Translations under genes and position numbers: made by a program
Notes under the pieces: generated by a model
The model's input: the letters and a program-made list of their open reading frames with translations, nothing else
Told to the model about the DNA's origin: nothing
Databases searched by the model: none
Assembly: GCF_024662235.1 (NCBI RefSeq)
Contig: NZ_CP096276.1
Span: 2,418,001-2,482,000, forward strand
DNA from: Pimelobacter simplex
Lineage (GTDB): Bacteria; Actinomycetota; Actinomycetes; Propionibacteriales; Nocardioidaceae
Length of the DNA: 64,000 bases
Reading direction: 5' to 3'
Shown here: in pieces, positions 34,512-43,090 of the stretch
Layout of the letters: the number at the start of each line of letters is the position of its first letter
How positions within the stretch are numbered: position 1 is the first letter of the stretch

Positions 34512-34815
34512 CCGGGCCCGCGTCGCGGCCTCCGCCGCACACTTGGCCGGTCACTGTGCAGTGCAAGCGCGCCCAACATGCTCGCGGTCGCGGCGCGGCA
34601 TCTGGGTTCCGCTCTACGACGTACTCGCGGGGACGCCTGCCCTCGGAGGTGAGGGCCCCATCACCGCATAGGGAACCGCCAACGGTGAACCCGCGGGGCC
34701 GACCCGATCGCCGCTACTCCTTCTCGGTGACGGCTCCAGATCTGGCACACGACATGCCACGTCCCCGGCTTCTCCGAACCTGAGTGTCCGCACACACTCG
34801 AGGACGTTGCGTATG
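34512..34815. other. gap holding the right end of the proposed insertion
   Basis: No gene is recognised. Features: the right target duplication and right hairpin arm (34512-34525), and CGAACCTGAG at 34775-34784, which is the inverted form of the 10-mer at 34816-34825 with 31 nt between. This inverted pair is what a tyrosine-recombinase end might look like. Confidence 0.4.
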
Positions 34816-34825
34816 CTCAGGTTCG
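34816..34825 (+). repeat. right 10-bp direct repeat, candidate crossover core
   Basis: CTCAGGTTCG, identical to 19981-19990, 30 nt beyond the VirB4 stop. Confidence 0.45.
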
Positions 34826-34855
34826 TCGCAGAACCGTCAAAATTCGCGCGAACTT

Positions 34856-36394
34856 CTAAAGAGCGGCCTCGATGGCCTCGTTGGTGTAATAGAGCTTCTT
34901 CTCCAGCGGGTGGAGCACGGTTTGGACCTTGTAAGTGGCGTCGCCGATGCACCACAGGGCGCGGCCCTTGTCCTGCATGGCCCACCCGGAGACGAGGTCC
35001 TGGGCGATCGGGCCGAGGCCGAGCATGGAGTCGAGCTCGCGGGCGACCCGGGGCTTCTGGGCGCCGAGGATCTTGATGTCGGCCAGCTCGAGGAGGTCCT
35101 TGGCGATCATCGCCGCCTGGGAGTCGGCGTCGCCGACCGAGAGCAGGTCGGAGGGCTTGTGGAGGTTGCAGAACTGGATGTCGCCGCCCTTGCCTGCCAT
35201 GCCGCGGGAGAGCCGCAGGTCGGCGTCGAAGCTTGCGACCGCGGCGGTTCCGAGACGCATCTGCTTCCAGACCTCGTCGCGGACCACGATGCGCAGGTCG
35301 CCGGGCTCGGCGATCTCCCGAAGACCGCGTCCCCAGGAGTTCATGCACAGCAGCGCGATGCCCACTGCCTCGTCGCCGAGGCCGTCGAGCCGGGAGAGGC
35401 TGAACGACTGGATCGGGGCCCGCCAGTCGACCTCGACGTTCGTGAAGTCGTCGAAGAGGCCGGCCAGCGTGCCGGTGACCAGCTCGCCGAGCGCGTTGCG
35501 CAGCAGCCGGGTCTCGTCGAGGAACACGCGGGTGTTCGCGTACTCGCACGCCCGGACGAGCTCCTCAGTGGGGTTGCGCAGCAGGTCCCACAGCCGCGGG
35601 ATGGTGGTCTCTTGCAGGACGCTGTTGCCGGCGGCGTAGCCGGTGAGGATCGCCAGCGCGTTGCGCACGACGTCGGACTCGTCGGGGCCGAACGGCACCC
35701 GGCGCTCGTCGTCGATCTTCATGGATCCGACCAGGCCGCGGACCAGGACCAGCCACCGCTTGAAGATGATCGTGGCGCGGCGCTGCGCCTCCTCGGCCGA
35801 GAGGTTCTCCCACCCGTCGCCGAGCGGCCCCTTGTCCAGCGGGTTGACCCGGGCACTGAAGCCCGGGGCGATGACGAAGGGCTCGACACCGAGCGCACGG
35901 CACAGCGACTCGTACTCGTCCTTGACGTCGCCAGTGACCAGGGTGCGGTAGCCGAACGGCATCATCCGGGTGCAGAACGCCTTGGTGGTCCCGGACTTGC
36001 CACTTCCCGGCTTGGCGAACTGGAAGATGTTCGGGTTGGTTGCCGGCACGTCGTCGCGCAGCACCCACCCGAACGGGTCGCAATAGAAGCTCCCGCCGGA
36101 GAGCTGGTCGACGCCCATCTGCGCGCCCGTGGGGGGCAGGGCGGGAGCCGACACGAAGGGCCAGAACACCGGGGCCTGGTCGCTGGTCATCCGCCAGGCC
36201 ATCGCCGGGGCGGTGGCGGCGGCCCAGCCTCGGCCACGGCGGGCGGCACCGCGACGCGGCGCGTACCGGTAGAGCCGGGGCTCCTTGGCCTCCGGGGCGA
36301 GCGCGGGCACCGTGGGGAGGTCGTGCCCGAAGTCGGAGAGCAGGGCGGCCATGTCGCGGCCGGCGCTGCGGTTCCGGCGGGGCTTGGTGGTCAT
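34856..36394 (-). CDS. VirB4-like conjugation ATPase
   Basis: This 512-aa protein starts MTTKPRRNRSAGRDMAALLS; its ATG overlaps the upstream stop by one base (TGATG), and a longer frame to 36709 is a read-back into the previous gene. Walker A is AKPGSGKSGTT (about 127-137), followed by VTGDVKDEYESLCRALG, where the first Asp of the strand typical of VirB4 lies. LRIVVRDEVWKQMRLG is Walker B-like. It powers assembly or substrate movement in the T4SS. It is the last operon gene before the inserted segment. Confidence 0.88.
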   Translation of the reverse strand: MTTKPRRNRSAGRDMAALLSDFGHDLPTVPALAPEAKEPRLYRYAPRRGAARRGRGWAAATAPAMAWRMTSDQAPVFWPFVSAPALPPTGAQMGVDQLSGGSFYCDPFGWVLRDDVPATNPNIFQFAKPGSGKSGTTKAFCTRMMPFGYRTLVTGDVKDEYESLCRALGVEPFVIAPGFSARVNPLDKGPLGDGWENLSAEEAQRRATIIFKRWLVLVRGLVGSMKIDDERRVPFGPDESDVVRNALAILTGYAAGNSVLQETTIPRLWDLLRNPTEELVRACEYANTRVFLDETRLLRNALGELVTGTLAGLFDDFTNVEVDWRAPIQSFSLSRLDGLGDEAVGIALLCMNSWGRGLREIAEPGDLRIVVRDEVWKQMRLGTAAVASFDADLRLSRGMAGKGGDIQFCNLHKPSDLLSVGDADSQAAMIAKDLLELADIKILGAQKPRVARELDSMLGLGPIAQDLVSGWAMQDKGRALWCIGDATYKVQTVLHPLEKKLYYTNEAIEAAL

Positions 36395-37911
36395 CAGGCG
36401 TCTCCGCTTCGGGTCAGGCTCGTGCCGAGGGGGATGGTGGACGCGGCGAAACCGACGTCCTGGGCGAGATCGAGGCGCAGGGGCGCGAACCCGGCGCGGC
36501 GGACCGAGGCGTCCAGGCGGCGCCCGAACTCGGTGATCCGCATCGACTTGGGAACGGTGACCGTGCACACGCCGTAGGGCCGGGTCAACGAGTTGCCGCG
36601 GGCCAGCTTGGCGTCCAGACCGCGGGCCTTGTGGGCCTCGTCGCGCTGCTTGGCGCGGGTCTTGCGGCCAAGCTTCTCGTTCATCCCCTCGGCCAGGTCC
36701 GCTGCCCACTCAGCGTTGCCGGACTGCCTGTCGGCCTTGGACTGGGACACGATCGGGTACGCAACGACGAACGACCGCCGCTCGCCGAACTCGCTGGGAG
36801 TGAGCATCGGTGCGAGAGCACCCATGGCCACGCCGCGGGTCGGGAGCTTGATGGTGGCGCTGACCGAGTTCCAAGCGTCGTGGCTGTAGTGCCGCACCGT
36901 GGCGTCGGCACCCGAGGGGCCGGCCATCGCCCACGGGACATCCGCATTGACCGGCGGGTTGGCGTGCGGATCGTGCTCCCGCAGCGACAGCGCCTCGACG
37001 ATGCCGGCGCGGTCACCGGGGGCGAACCCGGTCCGGCAGGCCAGCGCGAGCTCGGGGCTGGTGAGCCAGCGCACCGTCGTCATCCCCATCGGGCCGCGCA
37101 GCTGGGCCTCGATCTCACCCATGAGCAGGTAGAGCTCGCGGCAGCGGCCCTCGAAACCGCCCCCGGACTCTTTGGCCGACCGGGCGATCCTGGTTTCCGG
37201 GACCACGATCGTCACGAACTGCTCGGTGCGCACCGATGCCTGGGTGAGGCCGTGGGCCAGGTCGCTGTTGACGACCTCTGACAGCTCCGGTGCGTTGGGG
37301 CGGCGGTGGCGGTTGACCCACAGGTCGCGCTCGGCACCGTCCTCGGGGACGGTGCGCACCATGAAGAGGATCTCGTCGACCTTCTCGGTGCGACCGGCGA
37401 CATCGAGCAGCCCGGCGAGCGCCTCGCCGTAGCGGGCGCGCTCCTCGGTGTCCTTCATGCCGATGCCGGGGTGCACGATCGAGGCCGTGACCGCCCAGGT
37501 CTTCATGGCGTGGTCCTCGATGATCGCTACGCGCTGCAGCTGCGAGCCGTGCGGCGGGCCGTCGTGGATCTGGACGCCCTGGAGCACTCCGGGCAGGTCC
37601 GGGGTGTCGAGGTCCTCGCCGCGGCCCTGGGTGGCCTTGGCGCGGAACGAGGTCCAGCCGAACAGGCCCCCGACGGCGTACATCGTCGAGGCGAACACCC
37701 ATCCGGTGGCCGAGCGGCCGCGGACCGGGATCACGGTGATGGCCAGCAGGAACACCCAGACCAGGGCGAACAGGAACGCGGAGAACCACGCTCCGCGGCT
37801 GATCGCCCAGAACGCCGGCAGGCTGGCCAGCGCCAGGAACATCAGCTGGCCTCCGGAGAGGCCGAAGAACCAGCCGATGCGGTCGCGCTGGTAGTCGGCG
37901 TAGGTGGTCAT
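36394..37911 (-). CDS. SCO6880-family conjugation protein (PrgI/VirB3-VirB4-like)
   Basis: In this 505-aa protein the N-terminus (YQRDRIGWFFGLSGGQLM) leads into two or three close membrane helices (about 24-75) like PrgI/VirB3. A long cytoplasmic domain follows with LRGPMGMTTVRWLTSPELAL and RSFVVAYPIVSQSKAD, features I associate with SCO6880-type proteins. No Walker A motif is present. It probably forms the inner-membrane platform on which the next gene's ATPase sits. It overlaps the VirB4 start by one base. Confidence 0.82.
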   Translation of the reverse strand: MTTYADYQRDRIGWFFGLSGGQLMFLALASLPAFWAISRGAWFSAFLFALVWVFLLAITVIPVRGRSATGWVFASTMYAVGGLFGWTSFRAKATQGRGEDLDTPDLPGVLQGVQIHDGPPHGSQLQRVAIIEDHAMKTWAVTASIVHPGIGMKDTEERARYGEALAGLLDVAGRTEKVDEILFMVRTVPEDGAERDLWVNRHRRPNAPELSEVVNSDLAHGLTQASVRTEQFVTIVVPETRIARSAKESGGGFEGRCRELYLLMGEIEAQLRGPMGMTTVRWLTSPELALACRTGFAPGDRAGIVEALSLREHDPHANPPVNADVPWAMAGPSGADATVRHYSHDAWNSVSATIKLPTRGVAMGALAPMLTPSEFGERRSFVVAYPIVSQSKADRQSGNAEWAADLAEGMNEKLGRKTRAKQRDEAHKARGLDAKLARGNSLTRPYGVCTVTVPKSMRITEFGRRLDASVRRAGFAPLRLDLAQDVGFAASTIPLGTSLTRSGDA

Positions 37912-37994
37912 CGTCGGCTTCCCTTCTGGTCAGTGAGGTCAGTGAGATCGAGGGGTGTCGGTCGGTTCTCGAGGTGGGGCGGTCGGCGCATCGG

Positions 37995-39959
37995 CTACAC
38001 CGCCACCGGTGGGATGCCGCCAGCTGCAGCGCCGGCGCCGCCAGCACCGCCGGCGGCTCCCCCGCCTCCAGCGGCCGGGGTCTTGGGAGCTGCGCCCGCT
38101 CCCCCGCCGCCCTGGCCGCCACCCGAGCCACCGCCGGGTCCGCCGCCGGTGGGCAGCGTCGGCGGGGTGGGCGGCACAGGAGGCGCGGGCGGGGTCGGCA
38201 TCGAGGAGTCCCCGTCGCTCTGGTCGCCGTTCTGCGACCCGGGGTGGGTCCCGCCCTGGCCGCACGACTGGCCACCGGACTGCCGTCCACCCATGCCGCT
38301 GAAGTCGGGGCCGTAGGTGCTCTGGCCGACACCGGCCTGGTTGGTCTCGTCCGACATCAGAGAGGTCGCCTTCGCGCCGGCGGAGTTGATCCAGCCCATG
38401 CCGGTCGACAGCGCCTGGCCGACCGGGCCAAAGCTGCCCAGAGCGCCCTGGGTCGACTTGCTGAACCGGTCGCCGGTCGAGGCCTCGGCGCTCTGCTCGC
38501 CCGAGGAGCGACCGTTGGCGTCGGTGGTCGACGCAGCCCACGATCCGCCGCCGGCACCACCGCCGCCGAGCAGGCCCTGGAGGCCGCCCTGGATGGCCAT
38601 GCCCTGGCGGAACGACGCGCCGCTGGGGGTGCCGGGGTCGACGAAGGCCAGGAGCTTGAACAGGGACAGCGGTGCGACGACGCTGATCAGGATCGTCATC
38701 ACGGCCGGCAGCGCGGTGCCGAACGCCTTGGCGGTGTCTTCGGCCAGGTGGGCGGCGACTCCGTTGGCGAACTGCACGCCAATGCCCAGCACCATCACCA
38801 TTAACACTGGGGTGAACGCCGCGGCGTGGAACCAGCGCAGCGACTTCCAGAACCAGGAGCGGGTGAAGTCCGAGACCAGGCCGGCGGCCGCGAGCGGCCC
38901 CGTGGCGGTGAGCACCAGCAGGGACGCCGCACGGGCCAGGTAAACCAGGACGTGCCCGATGGCGGCCAGCCACAGGAAGATCCCGAGGAAAGCCAGCGCG
39001 GTGGCCACGCCGGCGTCGGTGATGTCGTCGATGCCGAGCCCGCTGAGCGGGTCCCAGTCCGGCCAGGTCTGCACCTTGAGCAGCGACTTCATCAGAGCCT
39101 TGGTCAGCGCCCCGCAGGCCGCGATGATCATGACGCAGTACCCGAACCAACAGGCGCACACCAAGACGAACTGGCCGGCCCCGATGAAAGCCCGGGCGAG
39201 GCCCTTGCCCTCGCGCTTGAAGGCCGCGGCGCCCAGCTGGATCATCGCCAAGATGACCACCACGGACAGCGCCAGCCACAGAGTGAAGGCGTAGACGTCC
39301 TTGCCCGGGCCGTCAGCACTCAGGTCCGGGGTCAAGAACAGCTCACTGAACGTGAGCACGATGCGCAGCACGAACAGGCCGGAGTTCCAGATCGCGAGCA
39401 TAGCCGCGGTCCAGGCGTCCGCCGCGGCCTTGGCGATGACGTCGCCGATCGCCTCGAACGGGTTGGGGATGTCGCCCAGACCGGGGATGCCGCCACCGAA
39501 GAGGTCACCGACGTTGGGCAGCCCGGGGATTCCAGGCAACCCAGGGACGCCCGGGAGCCCGGGCAGCCCGCCGATGTTGCCGCAGATCGCGTCGAGGATC
39601 CCGCATCCGTCGGGGAGCAGGTCGCCGGCACCGTCCTTCACATCGCCGGCGACGTCTTTCCCACAGTCGATCGGGTCCTTGGCGCAGTCGAGAGCGTCGC
39701 CGCCGAGGTCGCACAGGGCGTCGGGCCCCGGGCAGCCCATCTTGACGTTGCGGGCCGGCAGCGTGCCTGCGCCGACGACCGGGGCGAGGTGCGCCGCGCT
39801 GACGGCTTGCTCGCTAGCCGCTGCGGCGGGAGGCTGGAGGGTCGTGGCAGCTCCGAGGAGCGTGGTGAGTGCCAGGACCGCCAAGGCCGCCCGCACCACG
39901 TCGCCGAGTCGGCTCGCCCGGAGCCCAGCGGTGACGTTGGCGATAATGACGGCGCTCAC
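37995..39959 (-). CDS. VirB6-like polytopic membrane protein with Gly-x-Pro repeats
   Basis: This 654-aa protein has a signal-like segment (about 22-48), then a Cys-rich exported stretch (GCPGPDALCDLGGDALDCAK; DCGKDV; GCGILDAICGN). Six G-x-P triplets follow (GLPGLPGVPGLPGIPGLP, 131-148). At least six membrane helices lie between about 185 and 450, the VirB6/TrbL core. The tail after 480 is Gly/Ser/Pro-rich (GGGAGGGSWAAS; PTPPAPPVPPTPPTLPTGGG). It likely forms the inner-membrane channel. It overlaps the upstream gene by 4 nt. Confidence 0.85.
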   Translation of the reverse strand: MSAVIIANVTAGLRASRLGDVVRAALAVLALTTLLGAATTLQPPAAAASEQAVSAAHLAPVVGAGTLPARNVKMGCPGPDALCDLGGDALDCAKDPIDCGKDVAGDVKDGAGDLLPDGCGILDAICGNIGGLPGLPGVPGLPGIPGLPNVGDLFGGGIPGLGDIPNPFEAIGDVIAKAAADAWTAAMLAIWNSGLFVLRIVLTFSELFLTPDLSADGPGKDVYAFTLWLALSVVVILAMIQLGAAAFKREGKGLARAFIGAGQFVLVCACWFGYCVMIIAACGALTKALMKSLLKVQTWPDWDPLSGLGIDDITDAGVATALAFLGIFLWLAAIGHVLVYLARAASLLVLTATGPLAAAGLVSDFTRSWFWKSLRWFHAAAFTPVLMVMVLGIGVQFANGVAAHLAEDTAKAFGTALPAVMTILISVVAPLSLFKLLAFVDPGTPSGASFRQGMAIQGGLQGLLGGGGAGGGSWAASTTDANGRSSGEQSAEASTGDRFSKSTQGALGSFGPVGQALSTGMGWINSAGAKATSLMSDETNQAGVGQSTYGPDFSGMGGRQSGGQSCGQGGTHPGSQNGDQSDGDSSMPTPPAPPVPPTPPTLPTGGGPGGGSGGGQGGGGAGAAPKTPAAGGGGAAGGAGGAGAAAGGIPPVAV

Positions 39960-40741
39960 TGGGGAGCTCCGTTGATCCGGATCCAGCCGGCCTTGTCGAA
40001 CTCGGGGGTGCCGGGAGCCACCGCCTGCGGCTGGCCCTCGGCGACCAGGTGCTCGATGTCCGCTTCGCTGCCCTGGACCAGTCGCCAGTCACCCACTCCG
40101 TCGACCTCGAGCCACCGCATCAGCTGGGTGCCGGCATAGAGGCTGTCCTTGACCTGGCCGTCGGCGGTGGTGAGGGTGACGTAGCTGAGCAGGTTCACCG
40201 CGTAGTAGCCGGTGTCCAGCTCCTCGAGGGTGTAGGCGACCGGGGTGACGGCGTACGACGCGGGGGCGGGCACGTCGCCCTCCTTCGCGACGCCGGCCTG
40301 CTGGCGGCGCAGCGCGACCGCGGCACGGGAGCGCTCCTCGAAGACGGCCTTGTCCTCGGGGTTGGCGTAGAGGCGGGCGACGGTAACGGCCTGGTCGTAG
40401 TCGAACCCGAGCTGGGCCTTGGCCAACTCGACCTGCAGCGCCACGGCGCCCAGGTCGGTGGCCGGGAATCCGGTCGGGTAGCCGTCGACCTGCTCATCAC
40501 CGGTCGGGATCACGACGCCGTCGGCCGGGGCGGTGTCCGGTGCGACCTGCTCGACCGATGCGTTCTCGACCGTCTGGCTCGAGTTGTCCCCGCCGGTCGT
40601 GTCCGAGGTGCCGGTGTCGTCGGCCCGGGTGCGAGCACCGAGCCAGACGACGGTGGCCACCATGCAGGCGATCGCCACCAGGATGCCGATGCGCACCAGG
40701 GTGGCCCGCGAATCGTCGTTGCCGGTCGTCAGGTTCTTCAT
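39956..40741 (-). CDS. VirB8/TcpC-like bitopic conjugation protein
   Basis: This 261-aa protein has one N-terminal membrane helix (about 17-36, VRIGILVAIACMVATVVWLG). A Thr/Ser/Asp-rich linker leads to an extracytoplasmic domain with YDQAVTVARLYANPEDKAVF, YYAVNLLSYVTLTTADGQVK and LMRWLEVDGVGDWRLVQGSE, an NTF2-like pattern. TcpC/VirB8 proteins scaffold the channel. The preceding gene codes for a related architecture, so two such subunits are made. Confidence 0.75.
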   Translation of the reverse strand: MKNLTTGNDDSRATLVRIGILVAIACMVATVVWLGARTRADDTGTSDTTGGDNSSQTVENASVEQVAPDTAPADGVVIPTGDEQVDGYPTGFPATDLGAVALQVELAKAQLGFDYDQAVTVARLYANPEDKAVFEERSRAAVALRRQQAGVAKEGDVPAPASYAVTPVAYTLEELDTGYYAVNLLSYVTLTTADGQVKDSLYAGTQLMRWLEVDGVGDWRLVQGSEADIEHLVAEGQPQAVAPGTPEFDKAGWIRINGAPQ

Positions 40742-41619
40742 CAGTGGTCCCCTTCGATGTGGTCAGGGTCAGTGGTGTCGTCGGTCGACCAGGTGCGCCA
40801 GCCCGCCTCGTGGGCGAGGAGCGTGCCGGGCCAGGTCGCAGGGGCGGGTGCAGGCGGAGCGCCGGGGGCGACCATCCAGCGGCCGCCAACCCACTGCATG
40901 CGCTCGCAGTGGGCGAAGGCGATCTGGCCTTCCTGCTTGTAGGAGGCGGTCACCTTCATCAGCACGCAGACGGTTGTCCAGTCGGGCCCGTCGGTGCCCT
41001 TCACGAGCGCGGCGGCCGGCTCAAGGGAGACCGATGAACTGGAGTCCTTGACCTCACCCATCCCGGTGCTGGACAAGAAGGCGCGGACGCTGGCGGTGAT
41101 CCACCACTCCTCCGCGCGGACCCCGCCGGGCAGGGCCCAGGCGTTGTAGACCTCTGCGGCCGTGGTCAGGCTCATCGACTGCAGCACCGCGAGGTCGATC
41201 TGGGCGAGCTGCCCGATCGCGCCCTCGGGAGTGTGCGGGAACCCGGTCATAACGAACGCGGGTCCGTTCACACCGGTCCCGGCCGGGACCTTGATGTCGG
41301 GCGCCGCGGTACTGGTGGTCTCGGCCGGGAACGCGGCGCCCTCGGGAACCGACAGCATCGGCTCAGCGGCGATCTCGTCGCGGTGCGCGGCACCCTGGGC
41401 CACCGTCGAGCGATCGGTCTCGCCGGTGGCCACGTCGGCGTTGGCGCTGGCTTCCTCGCCGATCCCCGCGACGGCCAGGTAGACCGCATAGGCGAGGCCA
41501 CCGAGCAGGAGCGCAGCCACGACGACGGCGGCGACCAGGATTCCGAGCAGGCGGCGCCGGCCCCACTCCGCGGCGCCCCCTGATTCCTGGGCGGCCTTCT
41601 TCGTGGCTGCGCGCCGCAT
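40741..41619 (-). CDS. second VirB8/TcpC-like bitopic conjugation protein
   Basis: This 292-aa protein has a basic N-terminus (MRRAATKKAAQESGG), one membrane helix (about 28-52, LLGILVAAVVVAALLLGGLA) and an extracytoplasmic domain (WWITASVRAFLSSTG, TVCVLMKVTASYKQEGQIAF). The start at 41619 overlaps the upstream stop by one base. The C-terminus ends DDTTDPDHIEGDH. The role is presumed scaffold or periplasmic link in the T4SS. Confidence 0.72.
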   Translation of the reverse strand: MRRAATKKAAQESGGAAEWGRRRLLGILVAAVVVAALLLGGLAYAVYLAVAGIGEEASANADVATGETDRSTVAQGAAHRDEIAAEPMLSVPEGAAFPAETTSTAAPDIKVPAGTGVNGPAFVMTGFPHTPEGAIGQLAQIDLAVLQSMSLTTAAEVYNAWALPGGVRAEEWWITASVRAFLSSTGMGEVKDSSSSVSLEPAAALVKGTDGPDWTTVCVLMKVTASYKQEGQIAFAHCERMQWVGGRWMVAPGAPPAPAPATWPGTLLAHEAGWRTWSTDDTTDPDHIEGDH

Positions 41620-41912
41620 CAGATGCAGCCCTTGCCGAGGATCCCGTTGAGCATGCCGGGCAGCACGAGGTAGGCGATCGCGCACGCGAACACCACCACC
41701 ACCGAGATCACGCCGACCTTGGAGGCGTGCGGCAGGGAGAACACCCGGCCGGCGATGATCGCGCCGATGGCGATCACGATGCCGAGACCGAACAGCACGA
41801 TCACGCCCCACAGCACGTAGCTGGTGATCTCGTTAGTGGGTCCGACGGCACCCGGCGGCGCCTTCGGGCAGACCTGGGCGGCCATCGGGAGGAGAGCGGT
41901 CATGACGTCCAT
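41619..41912 (-). CDS. small two-helix membrane protein, pilin-like
   Basis: This 97-aa protein has two membrane helices (about 30-55, SYVLWGVIVLFGLGIVIAIG; 66-90, VGVISVVVVFACAIAYLVLP) joined by a short basic loop, and a C-terminal Cys. Size and topology match VirB2/TrbC-type pilin subunits. No cleavage site is evident. The ribosome site GGAAAG precedes it. Confidence 0.65.
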   Translation of the reverse strand: MDVMTALLPMAAQVCPKAPPGAVGPTNEITSYVLWGVIVLFGLGIVIAIGAIIAGRVFSLPHASKVGVISVVVVFACAIAYLVLPGMLNGILGKGCI

Positions 41913-41950
41913 GAGTGGACTTCCTTTCTGGGTTGCTGACCCGGTGCGGG

Positions 41951-42811
41951 TCAGGCGCTTTCGCTGGTGTCGGTGGGCAGGTGGACGGGCTCAAGCAGCT
42001 GACGTGCTGCCGAGATCAGGGGGACCGGGACGGGCCGGGAGTCCAGGCCGTTGACCGCGAGCTCGCGGTCCTCGGGGATCTCCACGCACCGGTCCGCGAC
42101 CAAGGCGCGACGCACGGCCGGGCCGCCGGCGTGCTCAGGGCCCCGGGGCCACTTCTTGCGGCGCGGCCCACGCACGGCGAGAGCGATCTGCTCGGGCGGC
42201 CAGTGGCCGGCCAGCAGCTCGAGCGCGACCGAGGCGCGGCGCATCCCGGGCACGGTGGCTGTGGTGACCAGGACGACCTGGTCGGCGGTGCGGACGGCCT
42301 CGGCGAGCCAGCAGTCGGTGGCCAGGAGCTGGCCGGCCTCCCAACCGACGTCGAGGATCGTCAGCTGGGTCTCGTGCTCGGCGTCGACCGGCAGCGGGAC
42401 CTCGTCGACGCCGGCGAGGACCTCGCTGGCCCGCTCGAGCAGGACGTGGTCGCGCTTGCCCTGACGCCAGTCGGTCGGGTGTAAGCCGAGCTCAGCGGTG
42501 CTCGCCGCGGCGAGACCAGAGGCGGTGACCGAGCAGCACTCGATGACCCGGACCGGTCCGGCGGCGGCCAGGCCGGCTGCCAGGGCGACGGTGCTAGCTC
42601 CCACCGACCCGGCGCATCCGATCACGGCGATGGTGTGCTCCCCCGCGGCGGGCGACCAATCGTCCGTGGCGTTACTGCCGCGGCCGCGCGGTCCCTTGCC
42701 GGCGCCGGCGCCGGCGCGGAACTCGCCGGCACTCACTGCGCTCCAGGCCCGCTTGAGCTCGTCGACGCCGACTGGGCGGCTTGAGGTCGGTGCCGTGACT
42801 TGGGTGCTCAC
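41951..42811 (-). CDS. ParA/MinD-like protein with degenerate P-loop
   Basis: In this 286-aa protein GEHTIAVIGCAGSVGASTVALAA (about 58-80) resembles the first strand and P-loop of ParA/CpaE ATPases, but the Lys of the loop is absent. Later strands are VRVIECC, LTILDVGWEAG and ADQVVLVTTATVPGMRRA, the usual order. This points to a fold without normal ATP hydrolysis. Actinobacterial conjugation operons often carry such a gene near the 5' end; its role may be positioning of the apparatus. Confidence 0.7.
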   Translation of the reverse strand: MSTQVTAPTSSRPVGVDELKRAWSAVSAGEFRAGAGAGKGPRGRGSNATDDWSPAAGEHTIAVIGCAGSVGASTVALAAGLAAAGPVRVIECCSVTASGLAAASTAELGLHPTDWRQGKRDHVLLERASEVLAGVDEVPLPVDAEHETQLTILDVGWEAGQLLATDCWLAEAVRTADQVVLVTTATVPGMRRASVALELLAGHWPPEQIALAVRGPRRKKWPRGPEHAGGPAVRRALVADRCVEIPEDRELAVNGLDSRPVPVPLISAARQLLEPVHLPTDTSESA

Positions 42812-43029
42812 TGGGCCTCCCCGATGCCACCGCGGCGGAACTCGAGCGCGGCACGGACCTCAGCCGGGGTCAGGCCTGCCAGCTGAGCCTTGGCGGCCTG
42901 GACCTCGTGCAGTTGGGCGACGCAACCGGTGAGCTGCTCGATCGCCTCGGTCTCGCGGCCGGCGATCGCGAACAGCTCGGCGATCTTCTCCGGCGTCCGG
43001 CTCTCACCGTCGTCTTGGGTGTTTGTCAT
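42808..43029 (-). CDS. small acidic protein at the head of the T4SS operon
   Basis: This 73-aa protein starts MTNTQDDGESRTPEKIAELF at 43029; it overlaps the ParA-like start by 4 nt. It is helical, with one Cys in EQLTGCVAQLHEVQ. No family is recognised. Translational coupling makes a conjugation role likely. Confidence 0.6.
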   Translation of the reverse strand: MTNTQDDGESRTPEKIAELFAIAGRETEAIEQLTGCVAQLHEVQAAKAQLAGLTPAEVRAALEFRRGGIGEAQ

Positions 43030-43090
43030 GGGCTTCACCACCTCCAGTCGCCTATGTGTCGCGGGGCGGTGGGAGCGATCACGGTTGCGC

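Larger units (their letters stand above)
33078..34525. terminator. GC-rich hairpin split by an IS256 insertion
   Basis: CGACGCGGGCCC (33078-33089) and GGGCCCGCGTCG (34514-34525) are perfect 12-bp complements. Before the IS inserted they would have been about 10 nt apart, giving a strong stem-loop about 150 nt after the copper-storage gene. There is no T-run, as often in actinobacteria. The insertion separates the arms by 1.4 kb and should abolish it. Confidence 0.6.
19981..34825. mobile_element. putative 14.8-kb metal-resistance insertion inside the T4SS operon
   Basis: The VirB4-like gene ends at 34856 and the next expected operon gene, the hydrolase, starts at 19933. Everything between is foreign to a T4SS operon: a recombinase trio, metal-resistance genes and an IS. 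CTCAGGTTCG occurs 47 nt upstream of the hydrolase start (19981-19990) and again 30 nt after the VirB4 stop (34816-34825), as expected for a site-specific recombinase crossover core. Within the right end the same 10-mer is present inverted at 34775-34784. Boundaries and single-event origin are inferred; a 10-bp repeat alone could be chance. Confidence 0.5.
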
